Shown here piece after piece: positions 1 to 21,794 of a DNA stretch of 64,000 nt. Each line of letters starts with the position of its first letter. Positions within the stretch are counted from its first letter, which is position 1. Source of the stretch: Salminus brasiliensis (taxonomy: Eukaryota > Chordata > Actinopteri > Characiformes > Bryconidae); contig NC_132896.1 in NCBI RefSeq assembly GCF_030463535.1, positions 23,603,709 through 23,667,708 on the forward strand, written 5' to 3'. The notes beneath the pieces are model-generated. The model did no database searches, had not been told where the DNA came from, and worked only from the letters and a program-made list of their open reading frames with translations. The translations under genes were made by a program, and so were the position numbers.

Positions 1-418
1 TTTTCATTATTATATGACAAAAGATTTTCATTAAATTACTGTAATATAATAGAGTTACTGTCAACTTTCAGCAGTCAGCAGCTTGGCAAAAACAGCACGC
101 TCTAAACCTACTTTGTTTCTTTGTGGAAAAATGGTTTATTGTGATTATTAATACAAACTTTATTACTAACACTAACTGGCTTATTACTTTATTTTAAAAT
201 GAATATAGGGTGGAGTGGTACATGCAGCAGTTGGTCACTATACCTACAGTATACTAACAAAAGACTATTGGGGCATATAGTCATATCGTATAGTCATATG
301 TCACACCTTAAATGTCTAGCGTGCTTGAACATATTTGTCAGCAAATATGAGAAAAACACTAATTTGTTTGCGATTTTGCTGTTTTATGTCTGATAATTCT
401 AATTAAGATTACTCTCAC
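1..418. other. msn intron, nothing recognised
   Basis: AT-rich intronic sequence between the last visible msn exon and exons outside the window. I see no repeat family or RNA gene. Confidence 0.6.
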
Positions 419-8551
<8,133 letters not shown>

Positions 8552-8959
8552 TTTTCTTTATTTTTGAATTATTCCACGTTGTTCTAACCTTGGTCCCTTG
8601 CAGTAGCCTGCTCCCAAGTCATATGAAAGGACTTGCGATATTTACCAGGATTACCGTTAATTAAACCAGTCCTTTGTGCAGTTAAAGGGCCTTTTCAACC
8701 CTCTAATCCAAAGGCAGCTCTGGAATCTCACTCAGATTGTGATTGTGAACAGTTCTGCTTACGTTCTCCAGTTATATTATCTGTGCATTCTGGTACTGCT
8801 CTGATTTGTTTTTGTTCTGCGCTGCCAATACTGCTTAGCCTCTGTTTCATTTTAACAACCTAAATCTTTGTCAGCGGGCTGAATGGATGAATGTTCAGAA
8901 ACTTTATGCCATATTTACTTTTTAAAGAAAAAGAAAAACATTCGCCCTGTTTAGCTGCA

Positions 8960-9142
8960 TTTAAACCTCAGTTAGACTTGGCCTGCGGGGTTGCTGGCTG
9001 GCGCATGCGCAGACGTGTACAGTCTGCCGTCGCTTGTCACAATAACATTTTATTTTTTTAGCTACACGGTGATTTGGGATTGATTTAGCAATCCGTCGAA
9101 TAAGGAATTGACGCGGAAACCCACAGACAGCAAAGCCAGACC
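8960..9142. promoter_or_regulatory. putative bidirectional msn/zc4h2 promoter with NRF1-type site
   Basis: A locally GC-rich stretch holds the palindrome gcgcatgcgc (9001-9010), the consensus for nuclear respiratory factor 1. It is common in TATA-less CpG promoters. It lies about 135 bp upstream of the zc4h2 start and about 450 bp upstream (minus strand) of the candidate msn first exon, so it could drive both. The zc4h2 5' UTR probably begins within this interval. Confidence 0.55.
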
Positions 9143-12341
<3,199 letters not shown>

Positions 12342-12975
12342 ATGTAATAGGACATTTGCACCCATTAGAATCACTTTGCATTTAAACTAGTCGCATACCT
12401 GAATTCTTTTTGTGTTGTGCTTTATTAAGTGTACTTGATTTGAATTTAATATCAAATTGATGTAACTCTGTTTGGATAAGCTCATTAATGCAATAATAAA
12501 TAACATTATTGTTAGGTTTACATCTTGACATTCATACCTAAATTGTTTTTACATGTTGCTAAGGGAAATATAGTTTTGTGCTGTATACATTTTGCATCAT
12601 CAATCAGCATGCATAATTATGTGAAAGCGCCAAGTAGCAATTCCATAACTTGTCATCAGACTCATATTTTATTGGTAGCGTTCATTTATCAACTTGAATA
12701 TTGATTATGCTAATGTCAACCTTGTATTTTTTATCATGTGCATGTTGGTTTAATATTTTAGAAATCATCTTTTGTGACTTGTGTTTAGGGCCACTGTGGC
12801 AGTACAGCTTTTTATGAACTAGTTTGATCTGATTAATCTAAATTTTACTTTCAAGTCTTTCATGAAGTGTTTAATGTATTTTTTAATCACCCTTTTTTAA
12901 TGTTTTGTCATGTGATGTACAGTGCGCTTAACTGACAAACTCATATGTTGAATAAAAAATGAAATGTCAGTAGAG
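12342..12975 (+). other. zc4h2: zc4h2 3' UTR
   Basis: AT-rich untranslated tail between the stop codon and the AATAAA at 12951-12956. An earlier AATAAA-like motif near 12495 could give a shorter transcript. Confidence 0.6.
12951..12956 (+). terminator. zc4h2 poly(A) signal
   Basis: AATAAA about 610 bp past the zc4h2 stop, with GT/T-rich sequence downstream. Confidence 0.6.
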
Positions 12976-12990
12976 ATACAACTGAAGCCT

Positions 12991-12996
12991 TTTATT
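12991..12996 (-). terminator. poly(A) signal overlapping the stop codon of the 164-aa gene
   Basis: On the minus strand AATAAA contains the TAA stop (12992-12994). Cleavage 10-30 bases further would leave an almost absent 3' UTR and meet the 3' end of zc4h2. Confidence 0.55.
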
Positions 12997-13111
12997 TTTT
13001 GTCATGTAATGTCGGTCTTTCAGTTGACATTAGTCTTTGCCAGATTTCACAAGGGTCATCTGATGGCTTAGGCATATCTTTCAGCATTTCCCCAAGCAAG
13101 CAAACCGTGTC
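12992..13111 (-). CDS. unknown 164-aa gene, exon 4 and stop
   Basis: 120 bp, 39 residues plus TAA: DTVCLLGEMLKDMPKPSDDP then CEIWQRLMSTERPTLHDKK. The TAA overlaps the poly(A) signal. Confidence 0.8.
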   Translation of the reverse strand, partial: DTVCLLGEMLKDMPKPSDDPCEIWQRLMSTERPTLHDKK

Positions 13112-14318
13112 CTAAAACACACAGGTTGAACAAAAATCACTGAGGTGCACCAGAACCTCACAAACTCAAGTCAATCACATTTTCTTTAATATGCACTTTA
13201 TTGTGTTGTTGCTTACCTTACTGTAGAGATGTGACAGGACTTTCTCCTGCAGTAGTTGGGCCTGAAGTTGATTCCTCTTCTTCCTGAGAAAAAAGTTCAT
13301 GGCCAAGTCAGCCTGTTTATCCAGACAGGCGCTGCAGCTGGAGGGTTCATGGAAGTCCTGCTCAGCCCCCTATTGATCAATTTCACATTAATAATACAAT
13401 AATAAAAAATCTTGTACAGTAATAACAGCACTAAAGCTTTTGGTAATGCCAGTTGTGGTTATATTGCACAAAAAGGAAAAAAAAAAACTTGCTAGTTGCA
13501 GTTACTTGTCAAAGTAACTATATACTATTTCACCTATTTACCATTGAGCCCCATTTTGTCCTACTGAACATGCCACTTAGTTTGTCTAATATTGTAATAA
13601 CAAAGGAACAGGAATATGTTTAATTCACAAGCATTGCAAATGGATTAACTTAGAGGTTACTTACCCTTCTCATCTCCTCTCTAAAAGTATTTAGCCTTAA
13701 TGTGCACATAAACCGCACAGGCACACTTTGATCACTAATGGGCTCTACAGGTTGGATGGATGTACTCCGGTGCTCTTTGGTACATTCATGTAAATCTCTT
13801 TGTTGCTTAATATGTTGAATCCGCTTCTTACAGTAGGTCCTTAGAGCAACTGCCCCATCCACTTGCCGACATCTGGGACCTAAAAAATACAGGAGAAAAG
13901 TGTTTTCAAAATTTCATTTTCTGTCCAATACTGTCACTCAGTGGTAGTAGAAATACTGAGTCCTAAAAAGCAAAAGTCAAGAAAAACTGATATACAATCA
14001 TTAGCTACGTTCCTATAACTGCTATCGCAGTTCGTTTTAACACATTTTATTCACAATTGCAGTAAACGGCAGAAAATGTAACAAGCTAGCACTAGTATGA
14101 AATAAAATCAGATGTTTATAAAGATACTGTCGAAGGTCGCATGGTTAAGGGGATAGCAAATGCTAGCAATAACGTTAGCTACCACTACTTGTAAACAAGT
14201 AGATTAGCAGTTAAGCTACAGTAAGAATGGATGCTCAGCAATCCAGTTAGCTAGCCAACTAATTATTAGCGTACAATTAGCTAATATATCACTTGTGTAG
14301 GGTCACCTCACCTGTCAT
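12992..14318 (-). CDS. uncharacterised 164-residue protein, complete four-exon gene
   Basis: Minus-strand exons in coding order: 14312-14318, 13665-13879, 13217-13369 and 12992-13111. GT-AG junctions (gtgagg, gtaagt, gtaagc) and phases agree throughout. The protein begins MTGPRCRQVDGAVALRTYCK and ends ERPTLHDKK. It is basic and mainly helical by eye. A Cys pair occurs at SCSACLDK in exon 3, followed by the Lys/Arg/Gln-rich helix NFFLRKKRNQLQAQLLQEK. No signal peptide or transmembrane segment is seen. I do not recognise the family, so no function is assigned. That it is a real gene rests on four consistent splice sites, a good start context (aaaccATGA) and a proper stop. It has its own upstream region (14320-14720) and converges on zc4h2. 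Confidence 0.8.
13217..13369 (-). CDS. unknown 164-aa gene, exon 3
   Basis: 153 bp, 51 residues, phase 0 at both ends. GAEQDFHEPSSCSACLDKQA is followed by a basic helix. Donor gtaagc. Confidence 0.8.
13665..13879 (-). CDS. unknown 164-aa gene, exon 2
   Basis: 215 bp, residues about 3-74. Includes AVALRTYCKKRIQHIKQQRD and VRFMCTLRLNTFREEMRR. Acceptor tttttag, donor gtaagt. Confidence 0.8.
14312..14318 (-). CDS. unknown 164-aa gene, exon 1 (MTG start)
   Basis: ATGACAG then donor gtgagg. Only seven coding bases; the 5' UTR extends to higher coordinates. Confidence 0.7.
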
Positions 14319-15092
14319 GGTTTCTTAATAATGTGTAACTTAGCAGTCTTAAACACAACTGTAGGATTAAAATGTCGTTTTTGCCAGAATCGTGTAGCAG
14401 AAATTGGTTTCTGATAGCGCTAATTTAGCGCTAGTTCTAGCTACGTTCCAGCTAGCTAAATGAACTACGGCGAAGACTTACTTAAACCGTTAAAACTAAG
14501 AATAACTCAACACTGTAGATTTTGTTCGAGGAGCTAGGTGCTATTCTAAACGCAAATGCTTAGATAAAGAAAACATGTCATCATGTCATTTAATAATGAA
14601 CAGAAAATGTAAACGTAACGTAGCTAATACAATGTTTACGTGCTCTTCTTTTATGCTCCTCAAAATTTCCGTTAGATAGCGCTAGCTAAATGTCTGCCCT
14701 CTGCCGGCAGGGAAGGAAGAGTTTTCACAGTTGACAGTGACTGAAGTGACTGAAATTGTTAAATGTTAAAACCTGTTCTTTTTCTCTCAAAAAAATGACC
14801 TAGTTTCTGACGCTACTTTAAAAGTGTCAGTAGTAAATCTGAAATGTAATTAGAAAAATCTGCAATAAACAAAAATACAACATTTTGCTGTCTGGAAATT
14901 GGAATGAGATATTAGATGAAAATAATATAAATGAAATATAAAAACAATTAAGTAAAATATTTAAATATCCAACAGTCATCATATGATAATAGAGATAATA
15001 GAGAACATTATATAGACATGTGTTTTTTTTTTTTACATCTTTAACATTATCATTATTATTCAAAATATTCAGGTGTTATATTTTTGCTCCGG

Positions 15093-15235
15093 TCTGTTGT
15101 ATGTGGTACCCTGCAATGGACTGGCACCCTGTCCAAGGAATATTCCTGCCTTGTGCCCAGTTATTCTGGGTAAGCTCTGGATCCTGAGCAGGAAAAAGTG
15201 AAAAAGAAAATGGATGGATGGATGGACAAATTCTA
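15093..15235 (-). repeat. LINE/SINE-type 3' tail, copy 1
   Basis: Contains gcaatggactggcaccctgt and attcctgccttgtgccc, then a short (atgg)n run. This is a widely dispersed 3' tail of L2/CR1-like LINEs and their SINE partners in fish. A second copy lies 450 bp away. The strand is not firmly determined. Confidence 0.6.
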
Positions 15236-15547
15236 ATATGTAAATATGTTTAAACATCTAATTTATGTATTTAGTAGTTTAGTGATACAAGGAGGTGTAA
15301 GACTTTGAGAGCACACTATAGTACTCATACTAGTATTAGTAAAGTATGCTGTAATATTATAATAAAATAATTGGACATAATGTTGTGTTATTTGTTTTAT
15401 TATTATATAACATAATTAAATATTTTTCTAAATAAAATGAATGAGGACTCCCGTTTCCTTCCACATCCCACCTCCCACAACAAATGGTAGGTGACTTGAC
15501 TATACTAAACTGCTCATAGGTGTGAGTGACTAAGTGAATGGGTGTGC

Positions 15548-15665
15548 GTAGTACTCTGCAATGGACTGGCGCCCTGCCCAACTGATATTCCTGCCTTGTG
15601 TCTAGCTGGACCCACTTCGTCCTTGACCAGGAAAAAGCAGATAAGACGATGAATGAATGAATGAA
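15548..15665 (-). repeat. LINE/SINE-type 3' tail, copy 2
   Basis: Contains gcaatggactggcgccctgc, attcctgccttgtg and a terminal (atga)n run. Same family and orientation as the copy at 15093-15235. Confidence 0.6.
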
Positions 15666-17051
15666 TAGAAATTGTGTACACATTTGAATCAAGGAAAGGA
15701 AATGCTTTATTTTTATTATATGTTGTTCATGATCTCTGATAGCAAGATAACAAGTAAAAAGGGACAAATGACAAAGAAAAATGGCATTACTGCTGAGGGA
15801 AGGAAAAGGAGAAAAAATAGATGAAAGACATCTGTCTCCTGCCATGAGGTGTGGAGGCGCATTAGCAGCTGATTGTCATCTACTGTTCTTGAAAGTAGAA
15901 CAGCTGTGGACTTCAGTTAGATGGCAGGCAGAGAAGCGTGATCTCTTTAAGGTTTTCTGACATTTATTGTGGACAAAGACCCTCAAAAATAAGGTAAACA
16001 ACCAAGGTAAAGTGAAGCATTGGTTTGCAGCCTATAATTACAATCACAGAACTGAATGTGCTATTTGTAAATGCTCACAGTGGACACTGAATGTTGCCAA
16101 CACCAAAGCCCATCATCCATGTACTCACTGAGTGTCACAACTCTATCACCTTTCTAATTATAACCCCCTCCAGCCACCCTCCAAGAATGGAAGTTTAGGC
16201 AGGTCCATCTGTGCCCTAAAATTAGCCCCTCTTGGTGGCCAGGCCTCCTGGAGTCAGACTGACACATTGCTTTAGCTTACATTTGTTTTGTCTCTCTGGA
16301 TACAACACTGCAGCACTAGATTCCAGTATGAAGGATAATAGCTTTGAACTAAAGGTATGCTAGGGTAGCTATCGGTTTCAGGACTGTTGAAGCTAGCACT
16401 GTGATTTTCTTTTTCAAAGGTAAGTGGACCATCAATTTTACACAAAAAATGTGTAAACTTTGTTTTCTTTTGTTTTTGGTTCTGTGATGTTAGAAATATG
16501 TCCACATGAATTGGATTTGTTGCAATTATATGTTGAGGTAATACAGTCTGGGATATGCTAACTCTGCTCCATTTGATTAAATGGAAATGTGCAGCATAAT
16601 TATAAAGTTTGTACAGTTTGTTTTGTGTGTGAGAGAGACCAACATTTGTTGTATATGTTGTATTTTATCCACATTGATACTCCTAAAACTTTTAAAGTAA
16701 TTAAATCATAAATAATTGTTTTTGCATTAAACCCCTTAAACCTGAAGTGCCGGGTTGTGGGCCTGCATTTTAGTTCTTCGCTGTCGTCAGTGTCAGTGTC
16801 AGTGTCATAACTTAGACATTAGTTATTAGTTTCACAGAAGTCAAAGAATAATTATTGTTAGTACTGCAGCAGTGTCCCATGATTAATATATGTTGAGTGT
16901 GCCATATGAGGTGAGGTGTTTTCATTAATGTTAATACATTGGGACTTGGGAGGGTATGATGGCCCACACTTACATTCTACATGCTAACAATGTATTTCTC
17001 CTCCAAAGTTCCACTGAAGACCAAATGGAATCTTGAGAAGCTTCTCAAAGA

Positions 17052-17859
17052 ATGATTGTGCACCAGTCCCCCGACATGAGTTTAATGGACATTTCCAAGA
17101 TCTTTTCCCTTCTTCAACCCAAGGAGGACGAAGAGGACGGCTGCCAGCAGCTGAATCAGGCCATCTCTGATGATGACGACAAGCTCCTGGCTGAGCTTCT
17201 TGCTCAGGAACAGTATAGGAGGTGCATCAACAGCCGCAGTGGCTGGGGTGTCCCTGGCACACCGCTGCGTATGGCGGCTGCCCATGGCCACCTGCGCTGC
17301 TTGGAGGTGTTGCTGGCCCACGGGGCTGAGGTGGACAGTCTAGATGTGAAAGCTCAGACACCACTGTTCACCGCCGTTAGTGCCAAACACCTAGACTGTG
17401 TCACTGCTTTACTCAAAGCCGGTGCCGATCCCAATGGCAGCCAGTACAACAACAGTTCCCCCGTGCTGACCGCAGCTAGGGAGGGTGATGTAGACATTCT
17501 AAAGGAGCTTCTGAGGCATAGGGCCGAGGTAGATGTTAGGGCCAAGGTGCCAGACTGGGCCTCCAATGCCACAACATGCCGAGGACCTCTCTACATGTCC
17601 GCCGTTTACGGCCACCTTGACTGCTTCAAGCTGCTGCTTCTGCACGGGGCCAATCCAGACTTCAACTGCACAGAAGAAAAGTTGCTGGCCAGGATCAAGC
17701 AGCCAAAGACTGTTTTAGAGATGTGCCTCAGGTACGGCTGCGGAACTGAGTACATTCAGCTGCTCATAGACTTCGGTGCCAATGTCTACCTCCCCTCACT
17801 CGTCGTAGATAAAACGACCCAGCAGAACGAGACGGTGATCATGCTGCTGAAAGAAAGAG
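17052..17859 (+). CDS. asb12: asb12 exon 1 (ankyrin repeats)
   Basis: 808 bp, open from ATG 17052. The donor gtaata splits a Val codon after LLKER. An acceptor-like caaag precedes the start region, so a 5' UTR exon may exist. Confidence 0.93.
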
Positions 17860-18313
17860 GTAATATAGTTTTTTAATAATATGTCATAAACAAATTCATA
17901 GAGGGAATTCCACAAAGCAGAGTTTAGTTAGCCAAATAATATAAGAAAATTCAATAGAAAGGGAATTTTACTAAACAGTCCTCACTTTGCTTAAGTTATG
18001 TAGCTTACTGAGATATCTTGTGTGATTACATGAATAATCAGCTCATCAATGTTTTGTATAAATCTCTAACATTATATAGGATACTATTAAAATAGTAGCT
18101 GTTCCACAATTGACTGGTAAGTATGCTAGTAGTCATGCTGATATTTCATTTTCAAATTTTCTCCATCTGCTTGCAGTCTGCCCAAAAACACTGATGTCCC
18201 AGACACGGCTTGCAATACGGAAGTACCTTACCATGGCAGACAAAGCATACTCAATCGATAGCCTGGATATTCCCCAAATGCTGAAGAAATATTTAATGCA
18301 CATTACATGGTGA
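17052..18313 (+). CDS. asb12: ankyrin repeat and SOCS box protein 12, complete
   Basis: Two exons, 17052-17859 and 18177-18313, encode 314 residues. ASB proteins are substrate receptors of Elongin B/C-Cullin5-Rbx2 ubiquitin ligases. Ankyrin repeats bind substrate, and the C-terminal SOCS box binds Elongin C and Cullin 5. Ankyrin repeats are seen at about residues 69-97 (TPLRMAAAHGHLRCLEVLLA), 102-131 (TPLFTAVSAKHLDCVTALLK), 135-164, 178-207 (GPLYMSAVYGHLDCFKLLLL) and 219-249. The SOCS box is in exon 2, with the Cullin5-box-like DIPQMLKKYL near the end. Human ASB12 starts at the second in-frame Met (17085, MSLMDIS), so either start may be used. Neighbouring arhgef9 and zc4h2 match human Xq11-q12. 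Confidence 0.95.
18177..18313 (+). CDS. asb12: asb12 exon 2 (SOCS box)
   Basis: 137 bp after acceptor cttgcag. CPKTLMSQTRLAIRKYLTMA then SIDSLDIPQMLKKYL, stop TGA. Confidence 0.93.
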
Positions 18314-18469
18314 GGTGATGTACGTGTGATCTTTCAAACTATCTGACCATTTTACTGAAAGCTTTTGTACTGTTTTGTACCATTTTCCATTGTTACGATG
18401 CAATTCACTGATTATTAAGTTTACTTAAGTTGTATTATGTATAGGAACATATTTATTGACTGTCAAAAC

Positions 18470-18491
18470 AATAAATTATTAAACTAATAAA
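18470..18491 (+). terminator. asb12 poly(A) signals
   Basis: Two AATAAA motifs (18470-18475 and 18486-18491) lie about 160-180 bp after the asb12 stop. Confidence 0.6.
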
Positions 18492-18859
18492 GGCTTGTAA
18501 CCTTTTTGTTACTGTAGTAGTTTTATTCACATTGCATTGTTAGGCATGCAAGATAAAAAAAAACTCTCAAGGTCAGACATGGGTTTAAAAATCTTTTGTT
18601 TTCACACATTGCCTGACAAGGGTCAATACATACAAATAACACAGTGATTGTATTTAGGGCTTTATTTGTGAAACTCCTCAAGGAAGGCCAGTGTAATTTG
18701 TGGTTATCATCCAACACTCAATGCTTTATAAAGTTAACTGGGAATTATTTCAGTTGTTTTGTAATGTTTACAGTGCAAATGTAGACATTTTATTTATTAT
18801 CCACAATGACCACTGAAACTACACAGGTCTTCTGGATTTACATATGTAATGTCGATGCT

Positions 18860-19080
18860 AAAAAAAATCATCCCAGCCAGCTCAAGCTGGTGAGGCTGGT
18901 TGTTAGATGCCAGCCAATGTGTATGAATTTGTAGACCACGTTGGTTGACATAACCTCACTGGATGACCAGGATGACCAGCCTGACAATGCTGATAGACCA
19001 GTTAGTCCATCAAACTCAAATGACAACCTATGCTGTGCTGATTAAGATGAGCAGATTAACCATAGATTAATCTTAAAAAA
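18860..19080. mobile_element. degenerate CCAGCT-rich non-autonomous element, copy 1
   Basis: Reads gctaaaaaaaatcatcccag, then ccagctcaagctggtgaggc, with further loose copies of gaccag. It resembles the longer copy at 20548-20940 but its right end is poorly defined. Confidence 0.45.
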
Positions 19081-20547
19081 TAATAAAAATAAAAGTATAT
19101 TGGACACTATGTTGCCCTGTCAACTGCAACAGCAGCCTGCGTATACAAAGATGCCTGAAAGTTTATAAAATCTTTGTCTAAATTTCTTCATAAATTTGTC
19201 ATAAAGTGTAATCAAATGTTCAGTGCCGTAACATACTTCTACAAACGCGTTGTGAACATTAGATTCCGATAGATCCATGTTTTAAATACAAAAAAAAACA
19301 ACAGCGCAGGGAGCCCACTCACACCTGACCGTCACCCCACTGATGAAAAAAAACTTTTTAAACACGATTTTACCTTTAAATGATCAGCTGATCCTAAAGG
19401 TTTACATACTTTAGCCACTCACAGATGTCTAAAACTGGTTCAGTAAATCAATCAATCAATCAATAAATAACCACATCTAATATTTTTGTCTCATTTGTTT
19501 GATTTGGTTCTCCTTATCTACCTTTAGAACTTCTGTGAAAATCTGATGACATTTTAGGTCAAATAAAAAAAAAAAATATATATATATAAAGGATTTACAA
19601 ACGTTCAAGCATCACTTTATCTCTTCATGCCTGTGTTTTAGGCCACAAGCTTCCCAAACTATCTTGAAGAAAAAGTCTTAGGCACCAGGCAGAAGCATTG
19701 TGTAATACTTTCTGACGCTCTCGTTTCTCTCTCTGTAGCTCTCTCGTGCCCTCTAGTGAACAGTATCATCGCTGTAGTGTAGAGGCAGCCCTCATTGCCT
19801 CATGGTGGCGCTCTGTAATAATGAAATGCTTTGTAGTGAGTCCGACAGTCTGTCCTAGTACAAATAAAATTGTATTTAAAACCATCAGGGGGTCAGCATG
19901 CTAGGCAAACAAACAAACATAAACAAGACATTTGCTGTGTGAGGGTGTGATCTGTGAACCTTTACCAAAGCTCTCCTCATTCTTTTAGTTCTTTTAACCT
20001 ACAGGCCACTTTACTGACAACAGCACTTGTATTACTTTGAACTGTATTTGTTTTGTATTTTATTTGATTGCTGCATGGTTGTTGTTTTTGTAGGAAGCAC
20101 ATTCTATAGCTTTCACTCTGGTATGCATTGGTAGTATCAGGAAATAGGGAAGATATGGGACAGAATCGAACATTACTATTACTATTATATTTGGAAAATG
20201 ACAGCATGTTACAGGATGTCAGGCAGAGTTGGGTTACTGCAGGAAAACTCCAAAATATGCAGGGCAGACTGAAGACTAGAGCTTGAATAAGATATAAGCT
20301 GTGTCCGAAGTGGTGCCTCTCTGCCCACTTCTTTGAGATTCCGCCATTTTGTAAGGGTCGAGTTTGTAGTGCACTGTAACAATCCCACAATGCACCCCAA
20401 TATATATATATATATAGTGTACAAACGTTGTGGGATACCCATAATCCATTACGTTGTTTGGTTTAAAGATTCACACGCAGCTTCTCAGAGGAAGACTGAC
20501 GTTCAGATTGTTTATGCGATGCACTCTACTGATTTCCCTACCCTGCT

Positions 20548-20940
20548 AAAAAAAACCTGCTCAAGACCAGCTGGTAGCTGAAGGGTCAGTGTGGTTGAAA
20601 GTTGGTTATCTAGATGAACACATACCCCATGCTGGTAAGCTAGCTGTTGTAGTAGGCTTGTAGTGTACGTTGCATTTGATGCTCCAGCTTGGTGATGTAG
20701 GTCATGCTGGTGAACTAGCTTGGTTTTGCTGGTCAGCCAGCTTTGTCATGCATGTCAGCGAGCATGGTTATGCTTGGTTATGCTTGGTTATAACTATTTA
20801 GCTTGGACTGGTTGATCTTGATTAGACCAGTTAAACCGTCAAATTCAAGCAAACACATGCTCTATGCAGGCCAAGAGCTAAGCTGGTCAACCAACTTAAA
20901 CAGCTTGACCAACTTGAGCTGGCCAAGCAGTTTTTCAGCA
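20548..20940. mobile_element. CCAGCT-rich non-autonomous element with imperfect terminal inverted repeats, copy 2
   Basis: The left end is ctgctaaaaaaaacctgctc. The right end, reverse-complemented, is ctgctgaaaaactgcttggc, so the ends pair. The interior is an irregular array of agctggtc / gcttggtt units on both strands. No protein is encoded. It is hAT-like in style, but the family is not certain. Confidence 0.55.
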
Positions 20941-21630
20941 GAATACAATAGTGCTCTATGTAGTTTTCTGGATTACGTTTAGGGATAGTAATAGTAGTTG
21001 TTGTATACAGCTATAGTGTTCTATCAAGCTAGCTAGTGTTTTAGTTGACATTACCCAGAGTACAATAATCTTTTCTTGTCAAAACCACAATTTCACAATC
21101 AATCTAACTTCCATTTCTCAGAGGTAGCAAATGCTGCGCTTGTATGTTTTGTTCATTTTTTGAATAAAAAAAATCTTCCCCTATGTGTGTCTGGGTAAGG
21201 GTGTGCAACTGTATCTTTTTAATGATTTTGAGTTTATGATGTTCAAAGGCCAGTAGGAAACAGCATTTGAGATGAACATCCATACAGTGACTCCAGCTCC
21301 AATGGGATAAAGGCTTTGTGAAAGTAGTTATTTGAAAAGGTTAGATAATCAGCTGTTATGTAAAATCTGTTACTGAAGCGTCTCGCAGGAGCATAGTCTG
21401 GAAAAAAGTTTTTGTTGGTGGGGGAATCGTTTTAAAGGCGTACCACCAAGCCTTTGTAGCCTGATTGCTCCATGGTCTACACACTGCTCCGTCTATTCAG
21501 AGCAATTATGCAGCGTTTGATTGGGGGTAAATTCAATTTAAGACTGCGACCCTTCTTTTAAAAAAAGGATATAAATGGCATGGCAATTGGATTAGATGTT
21601 AATTTGTTTAACCCAAAGATTCCAAAGCAT

Positions 21631-21631
21631 G

Positions 21632-21683
<52 letters not shown>

Positions 21684-21684
21684 C

Positions 21685-21735
<51 letters not shown>

Positions 21736-21794
21736 GAGAGAGAGAGAGAGAGAGAAAGAAAGAAAGAGAGAGAGAAAGAAAGATAGAGAGAGGG
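21631..21794. repeat. (GA)n microsatellite, about 164 bp
   Basis: Almost pure purine GA on the plus strand, with occasional aaag and gtga interruptions. The Ser/Leu-rich frames read from the opposite strand are artefacts of this tract. Confidence 0.97.

Larger units (their letters stand above)
14319..17051. other. spacer between the 164-aa gene and asb12
   Basis: Holds the upstream region of the 164-aa gene (14320-14720), two LINE-type 3' tails (listed separately) and otherwise AT-rich DNA. An asb12 5' UTR probably lies in the last few hundred bases. Confidence 0.5.

Noticed and set aside
15357-15845. 162-codon minus-strand open frame
   Set aside because: It runs through a LINE-type tail and AT-rich spacer and shows no domain or splice logic.
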